NCBI RefSeq assembly: GCF_954871325.1
Contig: NC_088779.1
Span: 24,042,869-24,106,868 of the forward strand
Source: Gordionus sp. m RMFG-2023
Lineage: Eukaryota > Nematomorpha > Gordioida > Chordodea > Parachordodidae
Direction: 5' to 3'
Length of the DNA stretch: 64,000 nt
Shown: in pieces, positions 44,128 to 55,860 of the stretch
Layout: each line of letters opens with the position of its first letter
Position numbering within the stretch: the stretch's first letter is position 1
Made by a program: the position numbers and the translations under genes
Notes under the pieces: model-generated
What the model was told of the DNA's origin: nothing
Databases searched by the model: none
What the model saw: only the letters and a program-made list of their open reading frames with translations

Positions 44128-47100
44128 TCAAGATAATAAGAGTCCTAAGAACATAATCCACCCAATATATTTATTTCGATTAAAATTTCTCGAGCAAGAA
44201 GTAGGATCTTCCAAATTAACAGTATGCAACTCCCTCGTTGAAAATAGTGTATTTATCAGGATGGCAAAGTAATAGTATATGTTTAGATCTGTTAACATAC
44301 CTAATGATACTAAGGCGGAATTTTGCAAAGCGGCTAATGTGTATAGGAATAATTTGGGCCTTTCCTCAAAATATAAAGCAGTAGAGTTGAGTCCCAGTCT
44401 TTTGTCGTAAATTTTGTCCTACGTATAAGAAAAAATAAATATAAAATAATTTATTATTAGCATATAAATTTTTTAAAAAATATATCATCGTAACGAAATT
44501 TTGAAACACTTCAAAAATTAATTTTTTTTTATATTTAACCTCATAACAAAATATAAAATAATTTTGCAATATTGCAACATGGTAAATCTTTTTGTCATGC
44601 CTGATGAGCTCCAACAAGATGATTTGATATTTTGCCTCAAAGTCGATAGTTTGGTAAAACAAATAAAAGGCAATCATCAGATAAATTAACCTCTGGTAAG
44701 ATGACGGGAATGGTAACCAAAACGCCCGAAAGGGATCAGACTTGTGGACCACCTATGAAGACAAAAGATTTAGTACATCCAACTGCTATGGTTTCAATAA
44801 CGTAGAGTTTTAAGTATTAACACCACTTCGGCGGAGGTGACAAAATAATTAATCTTTCTTCCTAACAGCCTTAAATAATCTAAGGAGCATTCTCTTGAAG
44901 AAGATTCTGATGGCAATTAGAGAAAAATTTTTGTTAGGTTTAGAGGAGTATTTTTGGCCCTAAAAAGGAGTATATGTTTAGCCAACGTTAGTATTTCAAA
45001 GTGTAGACTCTATTAGGAAGAATAGTTATTCTCGATATTAAAGAAGATTGTGAGTTAAAAAAGTTGTTACGTCTAGTATATATATATAAAAGGTTTAAAC
45101 CCTCAAAGTCAGAGCTGAGTTTTTCCTCTAACTTTAGAACCTGCTGATCCTAATACTGATGGCAGATGTCAAGATGGTATCCCTAAAATTTTTTGAAAAA
45201 ATTGGCTATTTCTAGCATAAGGCTTTGTTTGTTGATAACTTATCAACCTCTAATCAGCAATAGTGCTGTACCGATATTGAATATTGGATTGGCACCGATG
45301 TTTAGAGTTTTCAAAAAATATTGGACCATGTTGATATTGAATCTGATTTTGTTTTTAGTTATTTTATGATTGTATATATAGTTATTTCATTTTTTTTTAA
45401 ATTTTATAATAATAAATTAATGTAGGGAACTATACAAATTATTAGTTGTAATTAGTAATATTAATTAAATTTTACACCATTTTTTGTTATATTATTAAAA
45501 TATCTAACGAGTCTCATTCAGCTAGTGTCTCGATTTGATAGTAAATAAAAATATCAGATAGGTTTGGGTTTTTACTAAGATTGGATCAATAAAAATCAGC
45601 ATAGTCTTAATTAGCAAGGAGATGCCAGATGCGATTTATCAATCTGATATTATATATAATTTTTTTTAATATTAAATTTAACAATAGTTTGTAAATTCGA
45701 ATTACTGGAATATGGATTATTTAACAAACAAAATAAGAATTTTATATTATAATTAATGTAATTAAATAAATCAAAGAAAATGAAGAATGCTCATAAGCTT
45801 ATTCTTTGTTTATTCTAAGTTTTAAATAATTAAACTTGATGAGCATAAACAGTGTCATACAAAACAATCCAACATATGCAAGCTATGGATAGTATGGATA
45901 TGGGTAAAATGGGTTGAAGACTCCCAAATATAGCACTCCATCCCATCAAAGCCCCCCAATTAAAAACTATTCCCAAATGTAATTGGGGCCAAGGAAAATA
46001 TCGTTTGGCCAATGGATAAGTTACAGTAGGTATCATCGAGACTAAGCCTTTCAATAAAATATTTTAAATAATTATTTAATTGTATTCTAATAATATAATT
46101 AATTAGTATTGTTAAATCAGTCACTTTGAACAGTTTTTTAAAAACTTTTAACTAAATATTTTCTCTAAAAAATATTACACAAGCCTGAAGATTTTGCTCA
46201 ACGATGGCACTAGGTGGATATCTATTAGTAAAATTTCAATGCATAGACAATATTTTGTAAAATAATGAATGAATTGTTTTTAAAAATCAGCTCAAATTGA
46301 GCTATTTAACAATACTATAATTAATAATTAAGACTACATTTATAATGGCACTCCATATAAAATATATAAACCACCATTATTATTTATTCATTATCAAATA
46401 TACAAGATAATTATCTAAACATCTAAATCAATTATAAACCTATAGACAATCAAATACTGTTTAGTATCATTTTATATTTATTATAAATAACTCTTTAATA
46501 GCTTAATTCTAAATATATTATTTGCAAATTTGTAGAACCTGATAAATTTTACCTTTATTTTTTAAAAAATTAAATATTTCTTACCTAATATAACAGTATA
46601 TGTGTTAAGTTGGAGAAGTATAACAAAGGCACCAACTAAATGAAAAGTCAAAAGATTCAATGCTTGTTTTGTAGAAAGTTTGTTTGAAGCTAATGGTCTT
46701 TCTTGTGTCCTTTTAACATGTGAATCAAAATCTTTGTCAAAAATGTCATTTATTATACAGCCAGCATTTCGCATTAAAAAAGAACCAAGAACGAAGTATA
46801 AAAATATATTTAGATCAGGAAAATTGATATTCAATAAAAAGGTATCAATTATAGTATTAGTAGATAATTCTGGCCAAATATCTGTATGTAAGTTTAATTT
46901 CTTTTTTTCCAAAGATGTGGCTAATGTCAAGGACCAAGCTCCTGGCCAAAATAACAACCATGTCCCTAAATAAATAAATTATAGTAAGAACTATATATTT
47001 TTTAAAAAATAAGTGGCTATACCACAAAATTATGTAGGGATTGGAAGTCTATATATTCCATTAGTTTTGTATTTAAAATATATACAAAATTAAATCATAA

Positions 47101-47600
47101 TTTATTAATAGTCTCCATATTGGGTTTATATTTATATCTCAATTGTTGAAATGAATTTGCAAAAAATAGTATACCTGAACATGCCTGCTCTTATAGAAAA
47201 AATGATGTTTAGTAAATTTACTATTTTTAAAAAAAATAAAATATGGTTTGTTTAAACTTTAAAAAGAAAAGGAATATGTATCGCAACTTCTATTATTTTA
47301 AGCATATTAAAATTTTAGACTATATCATATTAAATTTAATGTAGTCACAGATAAAAATTTTATAAAAACAACCAAAATAACATAAAAATATAACCTATTT
47401 TTCTTTATCCTTACCAATTGGTTTATCAAATCGAATTAATTTTAAATATTGTTGAACTAGAAGTGGAGAACGTTTGGTTATCCAATCTGATCTTCTAGGA
47501 AGTTTGCAATATCTGTAAAATTTTGCTTAAAAATAGCAAATATATTATGGAACCCTCTTTGCCAACATCCGTGCATGATAAAACCCCTTATTAATAACAT
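44128..47600 (-). CDS. COQ2: 4-hydroxybenzoate polyprenyltransferase, mitochondrial (COQ2)
   Basis: Five exons on the minus strand: 47600-47554, 47512-47415, 46965-46585, 46047-45836 and 44418-44128. All phases fit; the total is 1029 bp (342 residues). The N-terminus MLLIRGFIMHGCWQRGYCK is a plausible mitochondrial presequence; ATG 47600 was chosen because only it gives the right phase into exon 2. UbiA-family marks: RFDKPIGTWLLFWPGAWSL, first Asp-rich motif NDIFDKDFDSHVKRTQERP, then VTYPLAKRYFPWPQLHLGI, FNWGALMGWSAI and the second Asp motif YDTVYAHQDKIYDKRLGL. Several hydrophobic segments are membrane helices. The enzyme joins a polyprenyl tail to 4-hydroxybenzoate in ubiquinone synthesis at the inner mitochondrial membrane. 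Intron 1 is 41 bp; introns 3 and 4 hold transposons. It ends FLGLLLS, slightly shorter than human. Confidence 0.96.
45261..45609. mobile_element. hAT MITE (hAT-N3 family), 349 bp, COQ2 intron 4
   Basis: It runs from TAGTGCTGTACCGATATTG to AAATCAGCATAGTCTTA, flanked by ATCAGCAA (45253-45260) and ATTAGCAA (45610-45617). It is a short relative of 28585-29339 with no coding. Confidence 0.82.
46104..46317. mobile_element. MITE-A copy, 214 bp, COQ2 intron 3
   Basis: It runs from TAGTATTGTTAAATCAGTC to GAGCTATTTAACAATACTA, with identical 8-bp duplications TAATTAAT (46096-46103 and 46318-46325). This copy defines the family as hAT-like: 8-bp duplications and TAGTGTTGTTAAA ends. Confidence 0.92.
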
Positions 47601-48800
47601 AATTCAATTTAAAATATTAAAAAAATAATGTTATGTTGAAGAATTGCATTCTCCGAAAATAATGGTATTGTCATATATAATCTAATTGGCATTTTCTCCC
47701 AAATCTTTATTATTTATGTAGATATTTTGAAATTTTATTTGATGATTGACTACAATCATATATGGGGAAGGATTAACCGAGCTAAGAAATTTCGAGGGGC
47801 TTGGGCAGCCGGGTGTTAGGGTCATCTCAGATCGATAATAAGGGCCAATAAAATCTATATAAAGAATAATTAATGTCCTCTAAACAAAGGGCGTGGTATA
47901 AATCTGTTTCAAACAAAACCAAGCTTAATAACCCAAAATATGAGAACTAGACAAAAAAATTTAGCAGCCATATTGGATAAGATTGATCATGGGGAAAATA
48001 AAGATAGATGGACATAAATATAAGATATCTCTGTAAATTGTTCCATAACTGCGTTATAAACATTAAAAATTGTGAATAGAAGGACATATATATAAGAAAT
48101 GTCTGTAAATTGTTCCATAATTGCGTTATAATCATTAAAAATTGTGTAGGAATCATCCTTGGCAATGAACTACAGCACTGATTTTTACAATCGCTGATAC
48201 ACCAAGGATAATAAAACTCTGCATTAGCAAGAAGTGGAAGAGTATGCTCAAGACAAAGTTATGATGGAGATAATGATATGGCACTAGTAGCAAAATTCAC
48301 ATGTGGAACTGATAGAGTAGGCTTCGACTTTGGATTAGCAACTTATGCTGAAGGGTAGCATAAGCTTAGATTTGCATTTTATAAACACTTATGACGAAAA
48401 GATTATTCCTGTTAATCCACCAAAGTGGTCTACGAAGCTCCTAAACTCCAAAGTAATCTCAGTAGATATAACAAACATTGCTTCACAGCACGAACTGTTG
48501 GTAAAGATACTCATAAATCCTCTCATAATAAACTATAAATGGAACTTCGCATCAAATTGAATAAATTAAAATCTATGACAATTCGCTATAAATACAAATA
48601 TCGAAAGATGTAGATTGATATCTCAACAAGACGTCGACCTGACAGAAGATGATCAAATAATACTGAAAAATCCTTGAAACAAAAAAAATATTTTTTCAGC
48701 TATCCAACAGTTGTTTTTTTCTAACTCTGGTTCTACTCCATCACAAATTCCACAAAACAACAATTCTGTTATTAAACGCAAAGGATATTTGCCTTGCCAC
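47601..48800. other. Upstream of COQ2 and edge of the repeat-rich block
   Basis: The COQ2 promoter must lie just above 47600. A direct duplication of about 73 bp (GTAAATTGTTCCATAA...) occurs at about 48000-48146. The stretch 48180-48800 has short open segments of slightly higher GC that may be the 5' part of the retrotransposon downstream, but nothing is recognisable. Confidence 0.4.
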
Positions 48801-48807
48801 CAAATAA

Positions 48808-49085
48808 AAACAAATTTGAGTTCAACCAGGATTAATATCTTTCATTCTATTTGAAGCCTAGAAAATCCAAAGTTTGAATACAAATTTGAGTTCAACCAGG
48901 ATTAATATCTTCCAATCAATTTGGAACCTGGGAAATACAAATTTGTATTCAAACAGGATTAATATCATTCAATCTATTTGAAGGTAAGTAAATCCAAAAT
49001 TTAAACACAAATTTGACTTCAACCCCTTCAACCAGGATAAATATCTTTCAATCTATTTAAAGCTTAGAAAATCCAAAGTTTAATC
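48808..49085. repeat. Minisatellite, about 4 units of about 70-75 bp
   Basis: Units contain ACAAATTTGAGTTCAACC, AGGATTAATATCTTTCA and CTAGAAAATCCAAAGTTT in order. They are diverged from each other. Confidence 0.85.
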
Positions 49086-49109
49086 GGATTTCAATTTAAG
49101 TGTAATACA

Positions 49110-50440
49110 GAAATTTAGCCATAAATAAAATTATTAATTTTAAAAATAATGATATTCATCTTCATCCTAAATCTGATAAAAATTTCAAATTTTCTATTTA
49201 CAAGATGGGGCAACCACCGTATATTATATTATATTATTCCAGATGGGTGGATTTAAGTCAACGTTTGCAAATATTTATATATAACAATGTAATTTCTGTC
49301 ATCACTTCCATTCATTGCTCTCTTATGAGAAGATTTATTTACCATACAACTCTAATTTCAATAACATATTTCCAAGCTATCCATTACTTGATAATGAAAA
49401 AGAATATTTACCATATAACTGTTAAATTTATTAACAAATTTATTTTCAAAATGCCAATTCTAACATATTTAAATAATAACTATGACGAAACCCTACAAAT
49501 AAAAAGCTCATTTGGGTATACCTCTAATACAATCCTTATGAGCTTACCAGACCTCAGCACATCAACTACAAAGTATAACTGCCCACTGTGTAATTAAGCT
49601 ATTAAAACTATTGTCATCACATCCAAACCAGAAAATCAGGTGTCCTTAATCTGGGATACCCATCTTATCACCAGCCATTCCTTGAACCCTTAATGCTTTT
49701 TCTGTACTTGCCCTCCAACTTAGCAACACATGATCACCATTCCCATCTATTGGCTGATGTGCTCACTAGCCCAACTGTCCCTACCTTCACTGGTGCATGT
49801 TTCCACGTTTGATCCAGCCGATTCCACAGATGTAGAAATATTTTTATGACGCCAAAACCACTTGTCATTTCACAAATACCTAAGGAGCAAGGCTTCAAGT
49901 TGGGAGACACCTATCAAAATATTTGAGTTCCTTGATGTTGTAAATTGCAATGTTTTTTTTTAATTTTTAGTTAAAATGTCCATTTTAACTTTGATTTTTT
50001 TTAGTTATCATTTTTTTTATCGTTTTTTTTGATAAATGATTTTTATTCATCATTAATTTTTTATATGAAAACTGATAAAACCATTTTTTTATTATTATTA
50101 GTTTTTTCGATAATAAAATTTATAAAACCATTTTTTGATGATTAAAATTTTTATGGTAAAAGTTATAAAACCATTTTTTCATCATTTTTATGTTTATGTG
50201 TTTAAAATAAAAAGTTACGATTTAATAGTCCACAAATTTAGTAGTATTGACGTTTCGAGTTATTTAGATTTCTGATTTTCAGTAAGTTATTTTTTTTTTG
50301 GATCTTTATATGTTATTCTTCTGTAAAACATAGGCTAGACACCCTGTCATTTATCTTTACTACCCTACAAGTTCCACTGCCAGAAAAAACCCCTGCAAAT
50401 TAGGGATACAACTACCTACCCCTTATCCATTAATCACTTA
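49110..50440. other. Unclear, possibly the 5' part of the non-LTR retrotransposon
   Basis: 49205-49597 is an open frame of low-complexity hydrophobic residues, ending near YNCPLC, which could be the start of a zinc finger. 49600-49940 is GC-richer than the surroundings. A degenerate tandem repeat with ATAAAACCATTTTTT, period about 55 bp, lies at about 50070-50200. No confident gene. Confidence 0.35.
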
Positions 50441-51579
50441 TCCACATCCTTTAAGGGTGATGACATGGATAAAAATAAATCACAAAAATGACCTCTTGAC
50501 CATGGCTAGGCTTACATCTAAAAAACAAGATAACCTGAATGTTAAATCCGTACGCCTAGCAACTTATGACAATAAGCTGGCTCCCTAAGACCAAGCTATT
50601 TATCAAGCTCTTCTCTTATCTGGCGCTCATGCGATATTAAGAACAAAATACCGGCTTACCCTGGAGCCCCTCACATTGCAGGACAAGCGACGTAAGGTTA
50701 TTCCTCACCTGTATTTTATGGGTTTCGCCCAACATTCCTGCAGGATCTAACCTTACCTTACATCACACAAAAATGCGACGTTTTAGTATAAATTACCCAG
50801 CTCATCAACTGTATGCTTACTGGAATACTACCCATCATTTATCCACTCCTATACGGAGCTAAACTCATAGTTCTCCATAGACCGAATAAAACTATTCGCC
50901 CTATCGCTATAGGAATAACTTAGCGCCGATAAACGGCCAAACTAGTAGTAAGCAGAATAATGTTCATGAGTGCCCAAATCAATTGTGAGTCAATGTAAAA
51001 GGTGGGTGTGAGGTATTCCTTCAATTACCCGGATGTATTTACAAACAATCCCCAGTGACATCCTAGTTAAAATAGACTTTTCGAACACCTTTAATTCTCT
51101 AAGGATTAACGCGTTTCTAAATTCTAACCCTCTACCAGAATATTCCCAATTTATCTTCGATTGTTATGTTAGTCCCTCGCACTTCCAATTTGGAGATAGG
51201 TTGATTCCTTATAGCGATGGAATACAACAAGATGACCCTCTAGGTTCTTTTATGTTCTGTAATAGCCTGATACAAGAGATAAATGACCAATGCAGGCTTA
51301 ATCTTCATAATTGATATATCGATGATGGTATTCTGCGGCCCATTGGATAAAGTGATGAAAGCAATCAAAATAATAAAATCCAAGAAGATCCGTTTGGGAC
51401 TGCGAATTAGTCCAGACAAGAGCGAATATTGACCCCTAGGGATCATTGGCCTTAACATTGAACTCTTTGGTAAAGACGAGTCCTTATCAAGTTCCTTGCC
51501 GCTATCTCAATGTAGATGATGAACTACCTTCTAATTCCAAGAATTTTACATACACTCCGATAATGGCGAATCTTTCATG

Positions 51580-53548
51580 AAGTGGGGTCGCTAGGAGGGG
51601 GAAGGGAGCGCAGGGACTCAAGCCCCCTGAAAAGTTTGAATAGCCCCCTGAAGCAAAAAATTTTTTTAATGGCTCCTTAATATCTCCTTGAGCTAAAAAT
51701 AAATGTTTTTTATTGCCCTCTGAATAATTTCTTTTATAATTCTATTGAGTAATATATAAATTAATTTTATTAAAAAATTAATAAGACAATCTAAATTTTT
51801 AATAAATGAATACTATTTTAATTATTAGATTAGATTATTACATATAAATTATACTATGTCAGTTTGCAATCAAATTCTATGTTAAAAATATAACAATATC
51901 ACTGACTAAATATTAATTTAGCATTAACAGTTGAAACTTAATTGACTTTTATTATTTAAATTATTATATAACCCTAATTAAATAAATATAATCATTTATT
52001 AATTGAAAATTAATAATTTAATATTTTAGCCGAGTTCAAAATCACTAATCAACTATATTATTAATTTTTAAATTTAATTATCATGTCTCTTCCTAAAATT
52101 ATTTTCAAGGTCCAAATCCAAATAAGTATAAGAGATTTTATAATTTATAATCCTCTATTATATATAATTTTTTATAAAATATTAGGTAAAATGTCACTTT
52201 TACAGATGTATCTGACAGTTATATAATATATTACAGTTTATATTTTTAAAATTTTACTAATAAATGCTTTTGATAATAAATATAAGTAACAATTTGCTTA
52301 CAAATATTTAACGACATCTATTTATTTACAATTTAATTAAAATTAAGCGTATTATTATTCATCCCACAATGGATGTAATAAATTAGATATATTTTCTTCT
52401 CTTTTTTACGTGTTTTTAGGAAGCTATTTTTTTCTTCTTCGGAATATAGATTTGAGTTAAATTTTTAATACGAATATATTTTTAATATTATTACAAACTA
52501 CTATTATTTTAAGATATAATATACTAACTAGAGATGGTGAGACAATAATATATAAATTCTTAATTGCTTTCATGATATCACTCTGGTTCTTATTTTGTAG
52601 TTACAAAATGTTTCATTTCTAATATGGCATTTTTGCCGTGTAAATAACTCAAGGCTTCAATATATTTGCATAATTTCTTCTAAAGGTTTTTAGTGTTTTT
52701 GTCTTATCAATTTATCTAACAGAATAAATTCTGATATGGGTTACCATCGTGAGTGTCATGGCTAGGACTGCAAATTAACCAGCATCTATTATTTGTGTAG
52801 CTATGTAACTTAAGATTATTAATACATCTGCTGAGAGCATATGATCTCATATTTTAGATAAGCAATAATGACTGTGTAGTCGTTTATATATCATTTAAAA
52901 TGGAAGATAATCTTTTAGAAATTTAATATCATACAATAATTTTCTCGATTACTTATCTAGCTTCCATCATGTCATCTAAGGAAGCTCTAACCACCATATA
53001 GTTTTATGATTTGGATTGGTCGTTTGTATTCTCTTCTTCAAGAATTGTTGATTTGGTAAGATCTATAAATTTTTTATTATTAGTCGATTCTATAAAACAT
53101 TGTCTAAAATGGTAATAGAGAGTTATATTAGTTTCATGATCATGACCTTTTTTCAATTATTATGTAGTTTTCAAAATCCATTATCAATTGAGGCATTTAT
53201 ATGAATTAATTATCATTTATAATTCTTTAGACGCAAAATTTTTTTATATCAACAATCGAAAATATTTTGTACTATAATAAATAGATTTTGTATTAAAAAA
53301 TATTATTTTTAGAAATATCTTGTATTATTTTAATGATTTATATGCTAGTTTATTTAAAGTGCAAAATATAATAAATGATATTCAGAATAATTATTTAGAG
53401 TTAGCAAATTTTAAAAAAGTTTGCTAAATATATAAATATAAAACCCGGCCGAAGGCCGGGCCAAAGCGAATCAAAGGCCCGCAAATTGGGAGGTATGGGG
53501 TTTTTTTAATTGAGCCCCCTGAGATTGTAAAGGCTAGCGACGCCCCTG
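51580..53548 (+). mobile_element. hAT-N1 non-autonomous hAT element, 1969 bp, in the LINE
   Basis: It is flanked by identical 8-bp duplications CTTTCATG (51572-51579 and 53549-53556). The ends are AAGTGGGGTCGCTAGG (first base changed from the usual C) and GCTAGCGACGCCCCTG. It is homologous over its length to 10472-12447 in inverse orientation, and has no coding. Confidence 0.94.
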
Positions 53549-54205
53549 CTTTCATGATGGCATCCAAGCCTTAGCTTGAAATTAAACGCCTTTCATAAGC
53601 TATACACAATCTTAAATTTGGAGATCTATCTTGGTTACAGGCTACCCTACCAACCAAATCCAGTGGCATTGCCATAATGTAGCCCTCTCTACTTTCCATT
53701 AATACGTTCATATCCTCTCGCCTGTGCCCAATATACACATACTCACAAAACATCGTGGTCATTTGTTTCTGCAGGCAATTGATCTCTGGAAATCTCTCTC
53801 ATTAGTCAATCCTCCTTCATCGGCACTACAGAAGGATAAACTGCTAGTTGGCAACTCCGTTGCATACCTTAAATCGAGGAGCATACTCGAGAACCATTCT
53901 ATACTCTTCTCCAATTTCGCAGGTAGCGACTCCGAATTTCGATAAGCTTTCCCATCGCATATTCTTGACAAGCTCCTAAGCCACGATGAGATACGTCATG
54001 CCATTGATCTTAGACTCAATTGCCATATGGTGATACCCTATCACTATATTATTTGTCAAACATCGGTCAACTCCAAAGGCTGTTATTCTTTACACTTCAA
54101 ACGTTGTAGAAGCAGATTCAATAGACATACAAAATACAACGATATTTATCCAAGGCATTGAAATCTGCTGACATCCCGTCAGTCAACCCTTAACCTTACT
54201 GGCCT

Positions 54206-55548
54206 TAGAGGTCTGTAAAGTAATTTTTTTGCAGCCAGACTCCGACCCGAGCGAATTTAAAAACTTTTTTGTCCGAGTCCGACCCGAGCACACATTTTTT
54301 AATCTAACCCGACCCGAGCCAGAATAAAATTTTTCAATTTGAGTTTGAAATTATAATAACCAAAAAAAAATTATGTGTATTTATTCATCGCTCAAGATAT
54401 ATATTAAATTGCATTTTATTTAATTTATAAAAATTATTATAAAACAGTTAAAATACAATGGAATCTTAAAATTATAAATAATTTAATCATATTTGTTATC
54501 AGCACATCGACCCTTTTCCATATATGCATTTAATTTCGGGAAAAATTTATTGCCTATACCATCAGCAGTATCTATCAAATTTTTAGAAATTGTCGTGGGA
54601 TTTGGAATGATGCTTTCATCAATATTTCCATATATTGAGCATTTTGGCAAAATATTGGCAACAATCAACAAAGCCTTCCCCATGAATTGCATCAAATGAT
54701 CTCAAATCACGTCCACAAAACACGGTGGGCACCTTTGTACTCTCTCTTTTTTTTAATTTGACACAACTTTTAGGTTTTGGATCAGCACCTAAAAGGCTAT
54801 CAATTGTTAATTGAGTCTTTTTACTCACTAATGTAAATACTCATTTATGCCTTTTTAGTTGATTTACGCCTAAAATAATTTAATAATATTATATATTTTA
54901 TGTCTGTTATTATCAATGTCATTGGTTATTATAGAATTATAACCATATATTTGTAAAAATTGCAACTTACATAATTAAGCTTTTCTTTGTTTTCATCATA
55001 TATAAATGAAAATGTCTTCCAGACCGCAGATCTGCCATTGAGATTTTCCCTTACTTTATATTCATTGCTCTTAATCTTTTCCAATTTTATTTAATTAGGC
55101 ATAGAAATAATTTTTTTAAAGGAAAATATCAGGCTGTTTAATTAAATAGATATTAGTGAAATCTATTTTATTTAACATGATAGAATATGATGAAAGTAAA
55201 GTATATAATAATATCCATAACTATGCAATGCAATGTACTAAAATATAATCACATAAAATGGTTTGTTATATGGTTGTTATGTAAATTATAAAATAATAAT
55301 TGAAAATGAGATGTTTTTCTGATTGACATTTTAAGAATAAAATGTAATATATAAAATAAGATATGGTTTTATAATTGATTATGAATTTTAATGATTATTT
55401 AGGATATTTATATATAAAAAAATTTCGCATCGGGTAGGGTTTCGGGTCGGACAGCTCTTACAACCTGACCTAAGCCCTAACCTGAAAAATATTTTTTAAA
55501 TGGAGCTCGGGTCGGAGCACTTTCGGGCTACGGACAACCTATGCAGTT
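54206..55548 (-). mobile_element. hAT remnant with transposase fragment, in the LINE
   Basis: The left end TAGAGGTCTGTAAAG is followed by CCGACCCGAGC repeats; the inverse GCTCGGGTCGGAGCAC lies on the right near 55505-55520. Minus-strand frames 54828-54619 and 54695-54483 overlap in different frames and match a hAT transposase (GRDLRSFDAIHGEGF; PNPTTISKNLIDTADGI), so a frame shift lies between them. Right boundary and target duplication are uncertain. Confidence 0.82.
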
Positions 55549-55860
55549 TTTTAATTAGCCATTACAATTTTGATGGTAAAAGGCCTGATGCCTCTACCGT
55601 GATCCCTTAGAAGAGGGGAGAATTCCTAACCTGGGATTTCTCATGCACCGATCTTTGTGCCCCTTCCAATAGAAATAAGGATGCTCTATTGGACGCCGAG
55701 GAGAATAAACATAAATATTCGTCATCGCTCCCTGTCAACTATACATTCCTGCCATTAATTTCCACGACTGGGACACCGGATCTTTACTAGAACCGAGGAT
55801 CCCAACGAAGGATACTACCTAATCAGAGGTTGGTCCTAAGCATAATAAAATGCAATTATC

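Larger units (their letters stand above)
50440..55860 (+). mobile_element. Non-LTR (LINE) retrotransposon, interrupted by two hAT elements
   Basis: The reverse-transcriptase region reads IRPIAIG at about 50900. It continues in an intact frame 51033-51314: DILVKIDFSNTFNSL (catalytic Asp), then DGIQQDDPLG, where QQGDPLG is usual, then YIDDG at about 51318-51332 after an in-frame stop. A further stop follows SPDKSEY. After the hAT insertion 51580-53548 the frame fragments resume (WLQATLPTKSSGIA). After the second hAT (about 54206-55548) they resume again with RPDASTVIP and KYSSSLPVNYTFLPL, and end near 55860. GC content is clearly higher than the flanks. The clade is not determined. The copy is dead: several frame changes and stops, two insertions and a Gly-to-Asp change in the QQGDP motif. 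Confidence 0.85.

Noticed and set aside
44420-44752. Upstream extension of the COQ2 last-exon frame
   Set aside because: The COQ2 match starts exactly after the AG at 44419. The upstream part is intron sequence and other frames.
48345-48560. 71-residue open frame DLHFINTYDEKIIPVN
   Set aside because: No recognised family and no splice support. It may belong to retroelement 5' sequence but is not called.
48808-49085. CRISPR-like array
   Set aside because: Units are contiguous, diverged minisatellite copies without conserved repeat and unique spacer alternation, in animal DNA.
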